NCBI GenBank assembly: GCA_021736985.1
Contig: JAIPEW010000006.1
Location: 45,560-109,559 of the forward strand
DNA length: 64,000 nucleotides
Reading direction: 5' to 3'
Origin: Clostridiales bacterium
Lineage (GTDB): Bacteria; Bacillota; Desulfotomaculia; Desulfotomaculales; VENG01
Part shown: positions 1 to 7,158 of the stretch, piece after piece
How positions within the stretch are numbered: the stretch's first letter is position 1
How the letters are laid out: each line of letters begins with the position of its first letter
Notes under the pieces: model-generated
The model's input: the letters and a program-made list of their open reading frames with translations, nothing else
Told to the model about the DNA's origin: nothing
Databases searched by the model: none
Position numbers and translations under genes: made by a program

Positions 1-31
1 AAGAAGCTAGCTAAAAATACAATAATCTTGT

Positions 32-60
32 ATCCGGGGTTTTTTACCCCGGATTTTTTC
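32..60 (+). terminator. Intrinsic terminator of an upstream gene
   Basis: A perfect 7-bp stem TCCGGGG/CCCCGGA with a 6-7 nt T-rich loop is followed by six T residues. It ends transcription from a gene outside the window and insulates the tRNA promoter that follows. Confidence 0.85.
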
Positions 61-82
61 ATGTATTTATAATATCACTTTA

Positions 83-111
83 TTGACAATATTATATGTA
101 ACATTTATAAT
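83..111 (+). promoter_or_regulatory. Sigma-A promoter of tRNA-Leu
   Basis: TTGACA (83-88) and TATAAT (106-111) are both perfect consensus boxes with an optimal 17-nt spacer. The start site would fall near 118, about 30 nt before the mature tRNA. Confidence 0.85.
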
Positions 112-147
112 AAGCAATGCAATTGATGTTAAAATAAAATACTCAAT

Positions 148-235
148 GCGGCAGTGGCGGAATTGGCAGACGCGTAAGATTCAGGTTCTTATGGGCGTAA
201 CGCCCGTGGAGGTTCAAATCCTCTCTGCCGCACCA
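148..235 (+). tRNA. tRNA-Leu (anticodon CAG)
   Basis: This is a class II tRNA with a long variable arm. The acceptor stem GCGGCAG/CTGCCGC is perfect and the anticodon stem TAAGA/TCTTA encloses a 7-nt loop with CAG at 182-184, reading CUG codons. The T arm contains GGTTCAAATCC, and the CCA end (233-235) is encoded in the gene. It stands alone behind its own consensus promoter. Confidence 0.97.
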
Positions 236-248
236 AAACATAAAAAAC

Positions 249-290
249 CAGGGTTTGTAGTCATTAAGATTATAATTCCCTGTTTTTTTT
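249..290 (+). terminator. Probable terminator of tRNA-Leu
   Basis: A short stem CAGGG (249-253)/CCCTG (278-282) with a long 24-nt loop precedes a run of eight T. The stem is weak, but its place directly behind the tRNA and the T tract support a terminator role. Confidence 0.5.
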
Positions 291-339
291 TATTGTTCTC
301 CAAAAAAAAATAAATTCTATATTTATATAGGGGGAATAA

Positions 340-1137
340 TGTATATCCACACTGAAAAACTCTTTAACAATCTATAAATTACTGCCTAGAACAAACTGCA
401 AGAAATGCAAACTCCCAACATGTCTGGCTTTTGCTGATGCAGTAATAAAAGGGGAAAAAAGTCTTTATGACTGCCCTTATCTGGATACTAAAATAAAAAA
501 AGAAAAAACCGTTGATGTAGTTACTATTGACTATAATCAGCAGCAAATACAAAAGCACTTAAAAAAACTGGTAACTCAGATTGACTTCTTATACTCTGCT
601 GAAAAATTAGGAGCAAAACAATACAATAATAAGCTGTACATAAAAATGCTGGGAAAAAATTTTATTATTGATAATAATGGTAATATTACATCTGATTGCC
701 ATATAAATCCATGGATAACCATACCTTTACTTAATTACAGTATATACAGCAAAGGGAGCGACATTTCCGGAGAACATATTTTATTCAGGGAAATGAAAAA
801 TGTATCAACCAGGCAAGATCTTTTTGAAAAAAAATGTATAAAACCTTTAAAACAAATAGCTGATAAAGATTTTACTTTTTTCAAAAATATCTTATGTATT
901 TTAGGTGGTAAGCCATTTATAAATAATTTAATTCCTGGTACTTCATATGTTTTAAATTTACTACCGAAAATCCCGCTTTATATTAATTATCAACAACAGG
1001 ATGATAATATTAAGTCCAAGTTAAATATTACTTTTGATAAAACTTCAGAAGAAAATCTGCAACCTGAACTAATTTATATACTTTGTCTTGGACTTGCTAT
1101 AATGACTGAAAAAATAGCTTCGAAGCATTTTCTATAA
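340..1137 (+). CDS. 4Fe-4S (AcsC N-terminal type) plus DUF3786 protein, start uncertain
   Basis: The frame encodes a four-cysteine motif (NCKKC, then LPTC, then DCPY) like the N-terminal Fe-S domain of the corrinoid protein large subunit, then about 200 residues that resemble DUF3786, a domain of unknown function often paired with this Fe-S domain. The function is unknown; an electron-transfer or corrinoid-related role is inferred from the domain and the acs neighbours. The oddity is the start. GGGGG with ATG at 339 is a good start signal, but that frame stops after 12 codons, whereas the long frame is open from 340 and has no ATG, GTG or TTG until ATG 646, which would remove the cysteines. 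Either one base has been gained near 342-370, or a rare start such as CTG 352 is used. Confidence 0.6.
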   Translation, partial: CISTLKNSLTIYKLLPRTNCKKCKLPTCLAFADAVIKGEKSLYDCPYLDTKIKKEKTVDVVTIDYNQQQIQKHLKKLVTQIDFLYSAEKLGAKQYNNKLYIKMLGKNFIIDNNGNITSDCHINPWITIPLLNYSIYSKGSDISGEHILFREMKNVSTRQDLFEKKCIKPLKQIADKDFTFFKNILCILGGKPFINNLIPGTSYVLNLLPKIPLYINYQQQDDNIKSKLNITFDKTSEENLQPELIYILCLGLAIMTEKIASKHFL

Positions 1138-1144
1138 AAAAAAA

Positions 1145-1162
1145 GTCCAGCTTAAGCTGGAC
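1145..1162. other. Perfect 18-nt palindrome behind the DUF3786 gene
   Basis: GTCCAGCTTAAGCTGGAC is self-complementary and preceded by nine A residues, so it has the form of an intrinsic terminator only on the minus strand. No minus-strand gene is seen to its right. On the plus strand it could still cap or stabilise the 3' end of the preceding transcript. Confidence 0.5.
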
Positions 1163-1269
1163 GGGGAGAGATAGAACTCACCAAAGCGGAGCATTATTAT
1201 TCTTAACTAAATATACAAGCGCTATACATTATAATATTATTTTTTTTATACAATAACATGTATATAAAA

Positions 1270-1278
1270 TGTTATAAT
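1270..1278 (+). promoter_or_regulatory. Extended -10 promoter of the phasin-like gene
   Basis: TGTTATAAT is an extended -10 element with a perfect TATAAT at 1273-1278. No good -35 box is visible 17 nt upstream. It lies 45 bases before the start codon of the next gene. Confidence 0.5.
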
Positions 1279-1322
1279 GTAACTGTAGTATTTTTTTATG
1301 CGTACGGGGGGGGGGAATAATT

Positions 1323-1634
1323 ATGAAAGATTTTGCTCAAAAAATGTTTTTAGCAGGAATGGGAGCATTTGCTTTAACTAAAGATAAAGCAGAAGAAATT
1401 ATTAGTGAAATGACAAAAAAGGGGCATATTGACAGAGATGAAGCACAATCTTTACTAAAGAACATGATCAATAAAGGGGAAGAAGAGAGAGAAGAATTAA
1501 AACAAACTGTAAAAAAAGAATTTGATAAATATTATAAAGAACTTAATTTAGTTACTTCAAAAGAATTAAATGAGATAAAAGAAAAAATTGCCGAGTTAGA
1601 GAAATCTATAAAACAGGAAAATAATCAAGATTAG
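1323..1634 (+). CDS. Phasin-like / PHA granule-associated protein
   Basis: A small (103 aa), highly charged, helix-rich protein. Residues 5-20 are hydrophobic with a Gly-Met-Gly-Ala stretch, followed by a KAEEIISEMTKKG-type segment and a C-terminal coiled coil of Lys/Glu heptads. This pattern matches the small phasin / polyhydroxyalkanoate-regulator proteins of Clostridia, which coat granules or act as structural helices. No PHA synthase gene is in the window, so the granule link is family-based only. The ribosome site is a run of ten G (1306-1315), 7 nt before ATG. The gene has its own extended -10 promoter and no operon partner. Confidence 0.65.
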   Translation: MKDFAQKMFLAGMGAFALTKDKAEEIISEMTKKGHIDRDEAQSLLKNMINKGEEEREELKQTVKKEFDKYYKELNLVTSKELNEIKEKIAELEKSIKQENNQD

Positions 1635-1984
1635 TTGTACGTGGTATTTTGTAGGACATCCTTAAAAACATAATCATTAAACTATCACCTAAAATTATTA
1701 TATTCAAATATTGTTTAATAGATACCCATGTATTACCAGTCTTTTCATTGATATAAATAAAACGATTTTATTAAAGAGTGTTTGCACTATTTTTGTTTCT
1801 GCCGGAAGGATTTTAATAATTTTCGTAGAACAGAACATAAATAGTAATCAAAATATTAAGAATTTATTGATAGCATGACTTATAATGGATATACTGAAAA
1901 AATTAACAAAAGATGTGTTAATTTTTGGCAATTTTATAATTACAACAAAATTAGTCTAAATGTTATGAATTAGGAGTGACAAAA
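1635..1984 (+). other. AT-rich leader upstream of the acs operon
   Basis: About 350 bases without a supportable gene. TATAAT hexamers occur at 1881-1886 and 1935-1940, but neither has a -35 box at 16-18 nt, so I cannot choose an operon promoter. No riboswitch fold, including the cobalamin type, was recognised by eye. Confidence 0.4.
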
Positions 1985-2764
1985 ATGAAAATTGCTATAT
2001 CAGGTAAAGGCGGCGTTGGTAAAACAACTATTACATCTATACTGGCTAAACAGCTGGCAGAAAAACATTCAACTGTTTTTGCCATGGATGCAGACCCGGA
2101 TGCCTGTCTTGCATCTGCTCTTGGAATCCCCGAGGAAAAAGCGCTAAACATAAAACCAGTGGTTGAAATGAGGGATTTAATAAGAAACAGAACTGGAGCC
2201 GGGTCTTTTTATGTATTAAATCCTAAACTTGATGATGCAGTAGAAGACTATTGTTATAAACACGGTAATATATGGTTTTTGCGTATGGGTGATGTTAAAA
2301 AAGGTGGTTCCGAATGCTACTGCAGAGAAAATACTTTTTTAAACGCTTTAGTATCATCTCTATTACTAGAGAGGGATGAAGCAGTTTTAATGGACATGGG
2401 GGCTGGTATAGAACATCTAACCAGGGGTACAGCCCGGGGTGTAGATTTAATACTTGTAGTAATAGAACCTAATAAGAACAGTATAAATACTGCTCATCGC
2501 GTTCAACAACTAGCAGAAGATTTATCAATAAAAAATGTAAAAGTTATTGCTAATAAAATTAATGGAGATAAACAGAAACAATTTATTGAAGATAACTTTA
2601 ATGATAATGATATACTAGGCATTATTAAGTACAATGAAAATATTTGGGAAAGTTCCCTGGAATCATCATTACCAAACGAGTTAGGAGAAGATACGATAGA
2701 ACAAATCAACAATATCTGCAGTAAAATAGAGGCTGAGATTAACAATAATGAAAAAAAATATTAA
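1985..2764 (+). CDS. cooC: CooC-type nickel-insertion ATPase
   Basis: A 259-aa MinD/SIMIBI-class P-loop ATPase with the deviant Walker A GKGGVGKTT (residues 7-15), a switch DADPD near 37, and the CooC signature Cys-Tyr-Cys at residues 111-113, whose thiolates bind metal between the two subunits of the dimer. The family drives ATP-dependent nickel insertion into carbon monoxide dehydrogenase or acetyl-CoA synthase in the cytoplasm. ATG 1985 is preferred over an upstream GTG at 1976 because AGGAG (1972-1976) then sits 8 nt away. It is the first gene of the acs operon, and a second paralogue lies two genes downstream, so the two may serve different nickel sites. Confidence 0.88.
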   Translation: MKIAISGKGGVGKTTITSILAKQLAEKHSTVFAMDADPDACLASALGIPEEKALNIKPVVEMRDLIRNRTGAGSFYVLNPKLDDAVEDYCYKHGNIWFLRMGDVKKGGSECYCRENTFLNALVSSLLLERDEAVLMDMGAGIEHLTRGTARGVDLILVVIEPNKNSINTAHRVQQLAEDLSIKNVKVIANKINGDKQKQFIEDNFNDNDILGIIKYNENIWESSLESSLPNELGEDTIEQINNICSKIEAEINNNEKKY

Positions 2765-2832
2765 TAAGCTAATTAGAGCACAAAACATCCAGCTTATGTA
2801 AAAAATTTTAATGTATATATTAAATAATACTT

Positions 2833-2851
2833 GCCGGACAAAAAATCCGGC
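2833..2851 (+). other. Intercistronic hairpin between cooC and acsC
   Basis: A perfect 6-bp stem GCCGGA/TCCGGC with a 7-nt A-rich loop. The following sequence has only a broken T tract (TTATTTTTAT), so this may be a weak or partial terminator or an mRNA-processing hairpin that sets the cooC:acsC ratio. Confidence 0.45.
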
Positions 2852-2901
2852 TGATCATTATTTTTATATGCATAATATAAATAGAGAAAGGAGTATGGAG
2901 T

Positions 2902-4239
2902 ATGGGTTTAACAGGATTAGAAATTTTTAAACAATTACCAAAAACAAACTGTAAAGAGTGTGGATTTCCTACGTGTTTAGCTTTTGCAATGGCTCTAGCT
3001 AGCGGCAAAGCTAACTTAGACAGTTGTCCTTACGTATCTGATCAAGCAAGGGAAGCTTTAGAATCTGCATCTGCACCTCCTATGGCTACGGTTACAATTG
3101 GTACTGGTGAACAAGAATTCACTATTGGTGGAGAGACAGTAGCTTTTCGCCACGACAAACGTTTTGAAAACATGACCGGTATTGCAATTTCTGTAGCAGA
3201 CACTGATGGCACTGATGCTATAAAAGAAAAAGTAAATGAGGTTAATAAACTATTATTTGATCGAGTAGGTATGATCCAAAATGTAAATCTAGTAGCTGTT
3301 AATAATAAATCTGGAGATGCCGAAAAATTCGTTGAAGCTGTAAAGGCTGTAAAAGAATCATCTAAGTTTGCTATTGCATTAATCACAGAAGATCCGGCAG
3401 TTGCTGAAAAAGCACTTGAAGTATGTGCTTCTGACAAACCACTGCTTTATGCTGCTACAAATGATAATTATGAAACAATGACTGAATTAGCTAAAAAGAG
3501 CGAGGTTGTACTTGGTGTAAAAGGTACTGACCTCAACAATCTTTCTGAATTAGTAGAGAAGATTCAAGAACTTGGTTACAAGCAGTTAGTTATTGACACT
3601 GGTGCACGCGAGTTAAGCCAGGTATTAGCTGATCAAACACAAATACGCCGCCAAGCTCTCAGGAAAGTTCGTTCCCTTGGATATCCTGCTTTTACAATGG
3701 TATGCGATGATGATCCAATACAAGCAGTTGCTGATGCTAGTGTGTATATTTCTAAATACGCAGGCATTATTGTCTTCCCATCTGCAGACCCAGCAGAGAT
3801 ATTACCTTTAATCACTTTGCGTCTTAATATATATACTGACCCGCAGAAACCAATTGCAGTAGAAGCAAAAATACATGAAGTCGGAGAACCGGATGAAAAT
3901 TCACCCGTATTTATTACAACTAACTTCTCCCTGACTTTCTTCTGTGTACAGGGTGATATTGAAGCAGCTAGGGCAACTGGCTATATACTCCCCGTAGATA
4001 CCGACGGGACATCTGTTTTAACTGCCTGGGCATCAGGGAACTTAACACCTGAAAATATTAATGAATCACTTCAATCAACTGGTATAATGGATAAAGTTAA
4101 CCACAAAAAAATAATAATACCAGGTGGCGTTGCAGTATTAAGCGGTAAGCTTGAGGATGTAACAGGTTTAGAAATCATGGTTGGTCCTCGTGAATCCTCT
4201 GGTTTACCTACTTTCTTAAAACAACGTTGGAATGCTTAA
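2902..4239 (+). CDS. acsC: Corrinoid iron-sulfur protein, large subunit
   Basis: A 445-aa protein, close to the usual length of the gamma subunit of CFeSP. The N-terminus carries the 4Fe-4S motif with Cys17, Cys20, Cys25 and Cys42, followed by a linker and a long C-terminal part expected to form the TIM barrel and the cobamide-binding domain. With AcsD it carries the methyl group from methyl-THF to acetyl-CoA synthase on a Co(I)/Co(III)-methyl corrinoid; the cluster reactivates oxidised cobalt. AAAGGAG (2887-2893) lies 8 nt before ATG. The gene sits between the two CooC-like ATPase genes and is followed by acsD and acsE, as in known acs clusters. Confidence 0.96.
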   Translation: MGLTGLEIFKQLPKTNCKECGFPTCLAFAMALASGKANLDSCPYVSDQAREALESASAPPMATVTIGTGEQEFTIGGETVAFRHDKRFENMTGIAISVADTDGTDAIKEKVNEVNKLLFDRVGMIQNVNLVAVNNKSGDAEKFVEAVKAVKESSKFAIALITEDPAVAEKALEVCASDKPLLYAATNDNYETMTELAKKSEVVLGVKGTDLNNLSELVEKIQELGYKQLVIDTGARELSQVLADQTQIRRQALRKVRSLGYPAFTMVCDDDPIQAVADASVYISKYAGIIVFPSADPAEILPLITLRLNIYTDPQKPIAVEAKIHEVGEPDENSPVFITTNFSLTFFCVQGDIEAARATGYILPVDTDGTSVLTAWASGNLTPENINESLQSTGIMDKVNHKKIIIPGGVAVLSGKLEDVTGLEIMVGPRESSGLPTFLKQRWNA

Positions 4240-4318
4240 GACGTAAGTATAATACAGGTTATTATTCTAGAATTTGCAGAATTAATTGTATGCAATACAA
4301 ATAAAAGGAAGTGTACAA

Positions 4319-5080
4319 ATGGCTTTTAACATATCTATAGCTGGAAAAGGCGGTACTGGAAAAACAACAATGTCATCATTAATTATAAGACAATTAATAA
4401 AATATAAAAAGAAACCTATTTTAGCTGTTGATGCAGATGCAAACGCCAATCTAAATGAAGCTTTAGGCATGGAAATAGAAGACACAATATCAGATGCATT
4501 AAACAGCCTGTATAATGTTAGAGATGTAACTATGCCCGGCGGCATGACTAAGGATAAATACATGCAGTACCGCATTCACCAGGCTTTATCAGAAGGTGAC
4601 GAAGTAGATTTACTTGTCATGGGCGGGCCAGAAGGATCAGGTTGTTATTGTTATGCAAACAACTTGCTGCGCGGCTTTATGTCTGAGTTAAGTCAAAATT
4701 ACAATTACATGGTTATGGATAATGAGGCTGGTTTAGAACATCTAAGCAGGAGAACCACTCAAAATGTAGATGTTTTATTTGTTACCAGTGATGCCAGCGC
4801 CAGGGGAATAAGGTCAGCTGGGCGTGTAAAAGAATTGGTAGATAAGCTTAAACTAGACATAAAAGAAATTTTCCTAGTAGTAACTAAAGTTGAAGAAAAT
4901 TCACTACAATCTTTACAACCAGAGATTGAACGTACAGGGTTAAAACTAGCTGGTGAAATTCCTCTGGACAATCAAGTATATGAATATGACTTAAACAGTA
5001 AACCCTTATTTGATTTACCCGAAGATTCCAAAGTAGCAACTGCAATTACAAACATACTTAAAAACTCGGGAATCTTGTAA
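4319..5080 (+). CDS. acsF: AcsF/CooC-type ATPase, second paralogue
   Basis: A 253-aa P-loop ATPase with GKGGTGKTT at residues 9-17 and the metal-binding Cys-Tyr-Cys at 109-111. It is clearly related to the first gene of the operon but diverged. In acetogens AcsF activates acetyl-CoA synthase by inserting nickel into the A-cluster, and the position between acsC and acsD suggests that role here. ATG 4319 follows AAGGAAG by 7 nt; an upstream in-frame ATG at 4286 has no ribosome site. Which of the two paralogues serves ACS and which serves CODH cannot be decided from sequence. Confidence 0.88.
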   Translation: MAFNISIAGKGGTGKTTMSSLIIRQLIKYKKKPILAVDADANANLNEALGMEIEDTISDALNSLYNVRDVTMPGGMTKDKYMQYRIHQALSEGDEVDLLVMGGPEGSGCYCYANNLLRGFMSELSQNYNYMVMDNEAGLEHLSRRTTQNVDVLFVTSDASARGIRSAGRVKELVDKLKLDIKEIFLVVTKVEENSLQSLQPEIERTGLKLAGEIPLDNQVYEYDLNSKPLFDLPEDSKVATAITNILKNSGIL

Positions 5081-5116
5081 AATATAATATTTAATATACA
5101 GAAAGGAGCGGAAATA

Positions 5117-6067
5117 ATGGCCGTTAATATAGCAAAAGAAAAATGGACCAGCAAAGTTAGTGAGATGGTTATCGGTACTGAACCTAACGCGGTTAAAGTA
5201 GGTGGGGAAGCTACATTACCATTCTTACACTTTGAAGGCGAAATCCCTAATAGGCCTGCAATGGCACTTGAAGTTAATGATATGGAACCAACAGACTGGC
5301 CTGAAACTGTAACAAAACCTTTTAAAGGTGTATTATCCGATCCGGTTGCATGGGCAAAGAAAAATGTTGAATATGGGGCTGACTTGATTGCCTTAAATTT
5401 AGTTAGTGCTGACCCTGAAAATAAAGATGCTAGCGGCGAAGAATGTGCTGAAACTGCAAAAGCCGTAGCTGAAGCAGTTGATGTACCTCTAATTATTCTA
5501 GGGTGCGGTGTTGAAGAAAAAGACTCTGAAATTATTCCTGCTGTTGGTGAAGCTTTAAGCGGTCAAAATCACCTTCTTGGCTTGGCTACTGAAAATAATT
5601 ACAAGAGACTTGCTGCTACTGCCATGGTGCATGGTCACAATGTAATCGCATCCAGTCCTCTAGACATTAACCTGGCAAAACAGCTAAATATTTTAATAAC
5701 TGAAATGAATCTCGGTGCTGATAAAATTGCTATTGATCCACTTGTAGGCGCATTAGGATACGGTTTAGAATATGCTTATTCAATCATGGAACGCTCACGT
5801 TTAGGTGCTTTGATGGGTGATAAAATGTTATCACAACCTATTATTTCTTTTGTAGGACCTGAAGCCTGGAAAGCAAAAGAGTCAAAAAGCCCAATTGATG
5901 AAAACCCTGCGTGGGGAGAATTAGAAAAACGTGCTATACTCTGGGAAGTCTCAACAGCAGTAGCATTTGCCCAGGGAGGCAGTTCCTTGTTTGTACTTCG
6001 CCATCCTGAGTCTGTTAAACAATTAAAAACTCATTTTGAAAAGCTTATGGTAAGTAATAAATACTAA
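5117..6067 (+). CDS. acsD: Corrinoid iron-sulfur protein, small subunit
   Basis: A 316-aa protein matching the delta subunit of CFeSP (CdhD-like TIM barrel), which forms a heterodimer with AcsC and holds the cobamide between the two barrels. The opening region with the GGEATLPFLHFEGE motif, and the later GALGYGLEYAYS stretch near residue 210, are typical of the family. AAAGGAG at 5101-5107 precedes ATG by 9 nt. There is no visible terminator between this gene and its neighbours, which places it in the acs transcript. Confidence 0.95.
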   Translation: MAVNIAKEKWTSKVSEMVIGTEPNAVKVGGEATLPFLHFEGEIPNRPAMALEVNDMEPTDWPETVTKPFKGVLSDPVAWAKKNVEYGADLIALNLVSADPENKDASGEECAETAKAVAEAVDVPLIILGCGVEEKDSEIIPAVGEALSGQNHLLGLATENNYKRLAATAMVHGHNVIASSPLDINLAKQLNILITEMNLGADKIAIDPLVGALGYGLEYAYSIMERSRLGALMGDKMLSQPIISFVGPEAWKAKESKSPIDENPAWGELEKRAILWEVSTAVAFAQGGSSLFVLRHPESVKQLKTHFEKLMVSNKY

Positions 6068-6086
6068 AAACTAAGGGGGTAAAAAA

Positions 6087-6881
6087 ATGATCCTAATTGG
6101 AGAGCGTATTAATGGGATGTTCAATGATATCAAAGAAGCTATCAAGAACAAAGACCCTGAACCAATTAAACAGCACGCAATTAAGCAAGAAGAATCTGGC
6201 GCTGGCTATCTGGATGTTAACACTGGTCCAACTGTAGACAAAGAAAACCAACCAGCAGTAATGGAATGGTTAATACAGGTTGCTCAAGAAGTAAGTAAAC
6301 TACCGTGCTGTATTGATACTACAAACCTTAATGCAATTGAAGCAGGATTAAAAGTGCATAAAGGAAAAGCATTAATCAATTCAACTACTGCAGATCAGGC
6401 TAAAATGGATATCTTTTTACCACTAGCTGCTAAATATGAAGCTGGAATAATAGGCCTTACCATGAATGAGAGAGGTGTACCTAAAACATCTGCAGACCGC
6501 ATTGCATTAGCTATGGAACTTGTAGTTAATTGTGATATGCAAGGAATTCCTACTGATGATCTCTTTTTGGATCCATTAATCTTACCTTGTAATGTTGCTC
6601 AAGAACATGCCCCCGAAGTTCTAGAAACATTACAACAAATAAAAACCTTATCAGACCCTGCACCAAAGTCTACCATAGGTTTAAGTAATGTTTCTCAAAG
6701 TTGTGTAAACCGTAATCTTATTAACAGAACTTACCTCATAATGGCCATAGCTTCCGGCCTTGATTCAGCTATTGTTGACGTTTATGATTCTTCCCTCGTT
6801 GAGGAAGTAGCAGCTACCAAGATTTTGAAAAATGAAGATATATATTGTGATTCCTTTGTAAAGACATATATACAAAGCTAA
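6087..6881 (+). CDS. acsE: Methyl-THF:corrinoid iron-sulfur protein methyltransferase
   Basis: A 264-aa pterin-binding TIM-barrel protein, essentially the length of characterised AcsE. It begins MILIGERING and contains GYLDVNTGP and the CCIDTTNLNAIEAGL region that bind the pterin. It transfers the methyl group of 5-methyl-THF to Co(I) of the AcsCD protein, joining the methyl branch (MetVF, encoded downstream) to acetyl-CoA synthesis. AAGGGGGT lies 6 nt before ATG. It is the last gene of the acs operon and is followed immediately by a strong terminator. Confidence 0.96.
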   Translation: MILIGERINGMFNDIKEAIKNKDPEPIKQHAIKQEESGAGYLDVNTGPTVDKENQPAVMEWLIQVAQEVSKLPCCIDTTNLNAIEAGLKVHKGKALINSTTADQAKMDIFLPLAAKYEAGIIGLTMNERGVPKTSADRIALAMELVVNCDMQGIPTDDLFLDPLILPCNVAQEHAPEVLETLQQIKTLSDPAPKSTIGLSNVSQSCVNRNLINRTYLIMAIASGLDSAIVDVYDSSLVEEVAATKILKNEDIYCDSFVKTYIQS

Positions 6882-6889
6882 AAAAATTT

Positions 6890-6936
6890 CAAAAGGGCAG
6901 TTTCCATTTGTTTATGGTTCTGCCCTTTTGTTTTAA
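6890..6936 (+). terminator. Terminator of the acs operon
   Basis: A perfect 11-bp stem CAAAAGGGCAG/CTGCCCTTTTG with a 19-nt loop is followed by TTTTAAATTTT. It separates the acs operon from the redox operon. Confidence 0.85.
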
Positions 6937-6957
6937 ATTTTGCAAATTTTAAAACAA

Positions 6958-6986
6958 TTGACAGCCTAAAAGAGAAATATTATACT
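6958..6986 (+). promoter_or_regulatory. Sigma-A promoter of the hdr-flx-met operon
   Basis: TTGACA (6958-6963) and TATACT (6981-6986) are separated by exactly 17 nt. The start near 6993 gives a leader of about 165 nt that contains the AT-only inverted repeats at 7046-7106. Confidence 0.75.
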
Positions 6987-7045
6987 AATTCCAAGGTGTT
7001 GAGTATTTTTATGGCTCATTTCATCAGCTTTTATTGTTAAATTTG

Positions 7046-7106
7046 TTATAATATTAATAAAATTAATATTATAATTTATTTTTTGATAAAAAATAAATTA
7101 TAATAT
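7046..7106 (+). repeat. Overlapping AT-only inverted repeats in the hdrA leader
   Basis: Two perfect inverted repeats share sequence. The first has 13-bp arms at 7046-7058 and 7062-7074 with a 3-nt loop. The second has 19-bp arms at 7066-7084 and 7088-7106 with loop GAT. The shared stretch 7066-7074 means the two hairpins exclude each other. All paired bases are A or T. No T-rich tract follows, so this is not a plain terminator. It could be a switchable leader, an RNase target or a protein-binding cruciform. Confidence 0.7.
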
Positions 7107-7158
7107 CGTTCAGTTTTGACTACTTAACACCGGTTCAGGAGGACGGATGTGATACAAG

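Noticed and set aside
83..313. 76-codon frame across the tRNA-Leu gene
   Set aside because: It runs through the tRNA and its promoter and has no ribosome site.
1157..1190. Possible tRNA 3' fragment (GGGGAGAGATAGAACTCACC resembles part of tRNA-Trp)
   Set aside because: Only about 12 matching bases, and no acceptor or anticodon arm can be built.
7147..7152. Start-stop mini-ORF (ATG TGA) before hdrA, also at 14912-14917
   Set aside because: The shared GGATGTGAT is better explained as an extended ribosome site close to AGGAGGTGAT.
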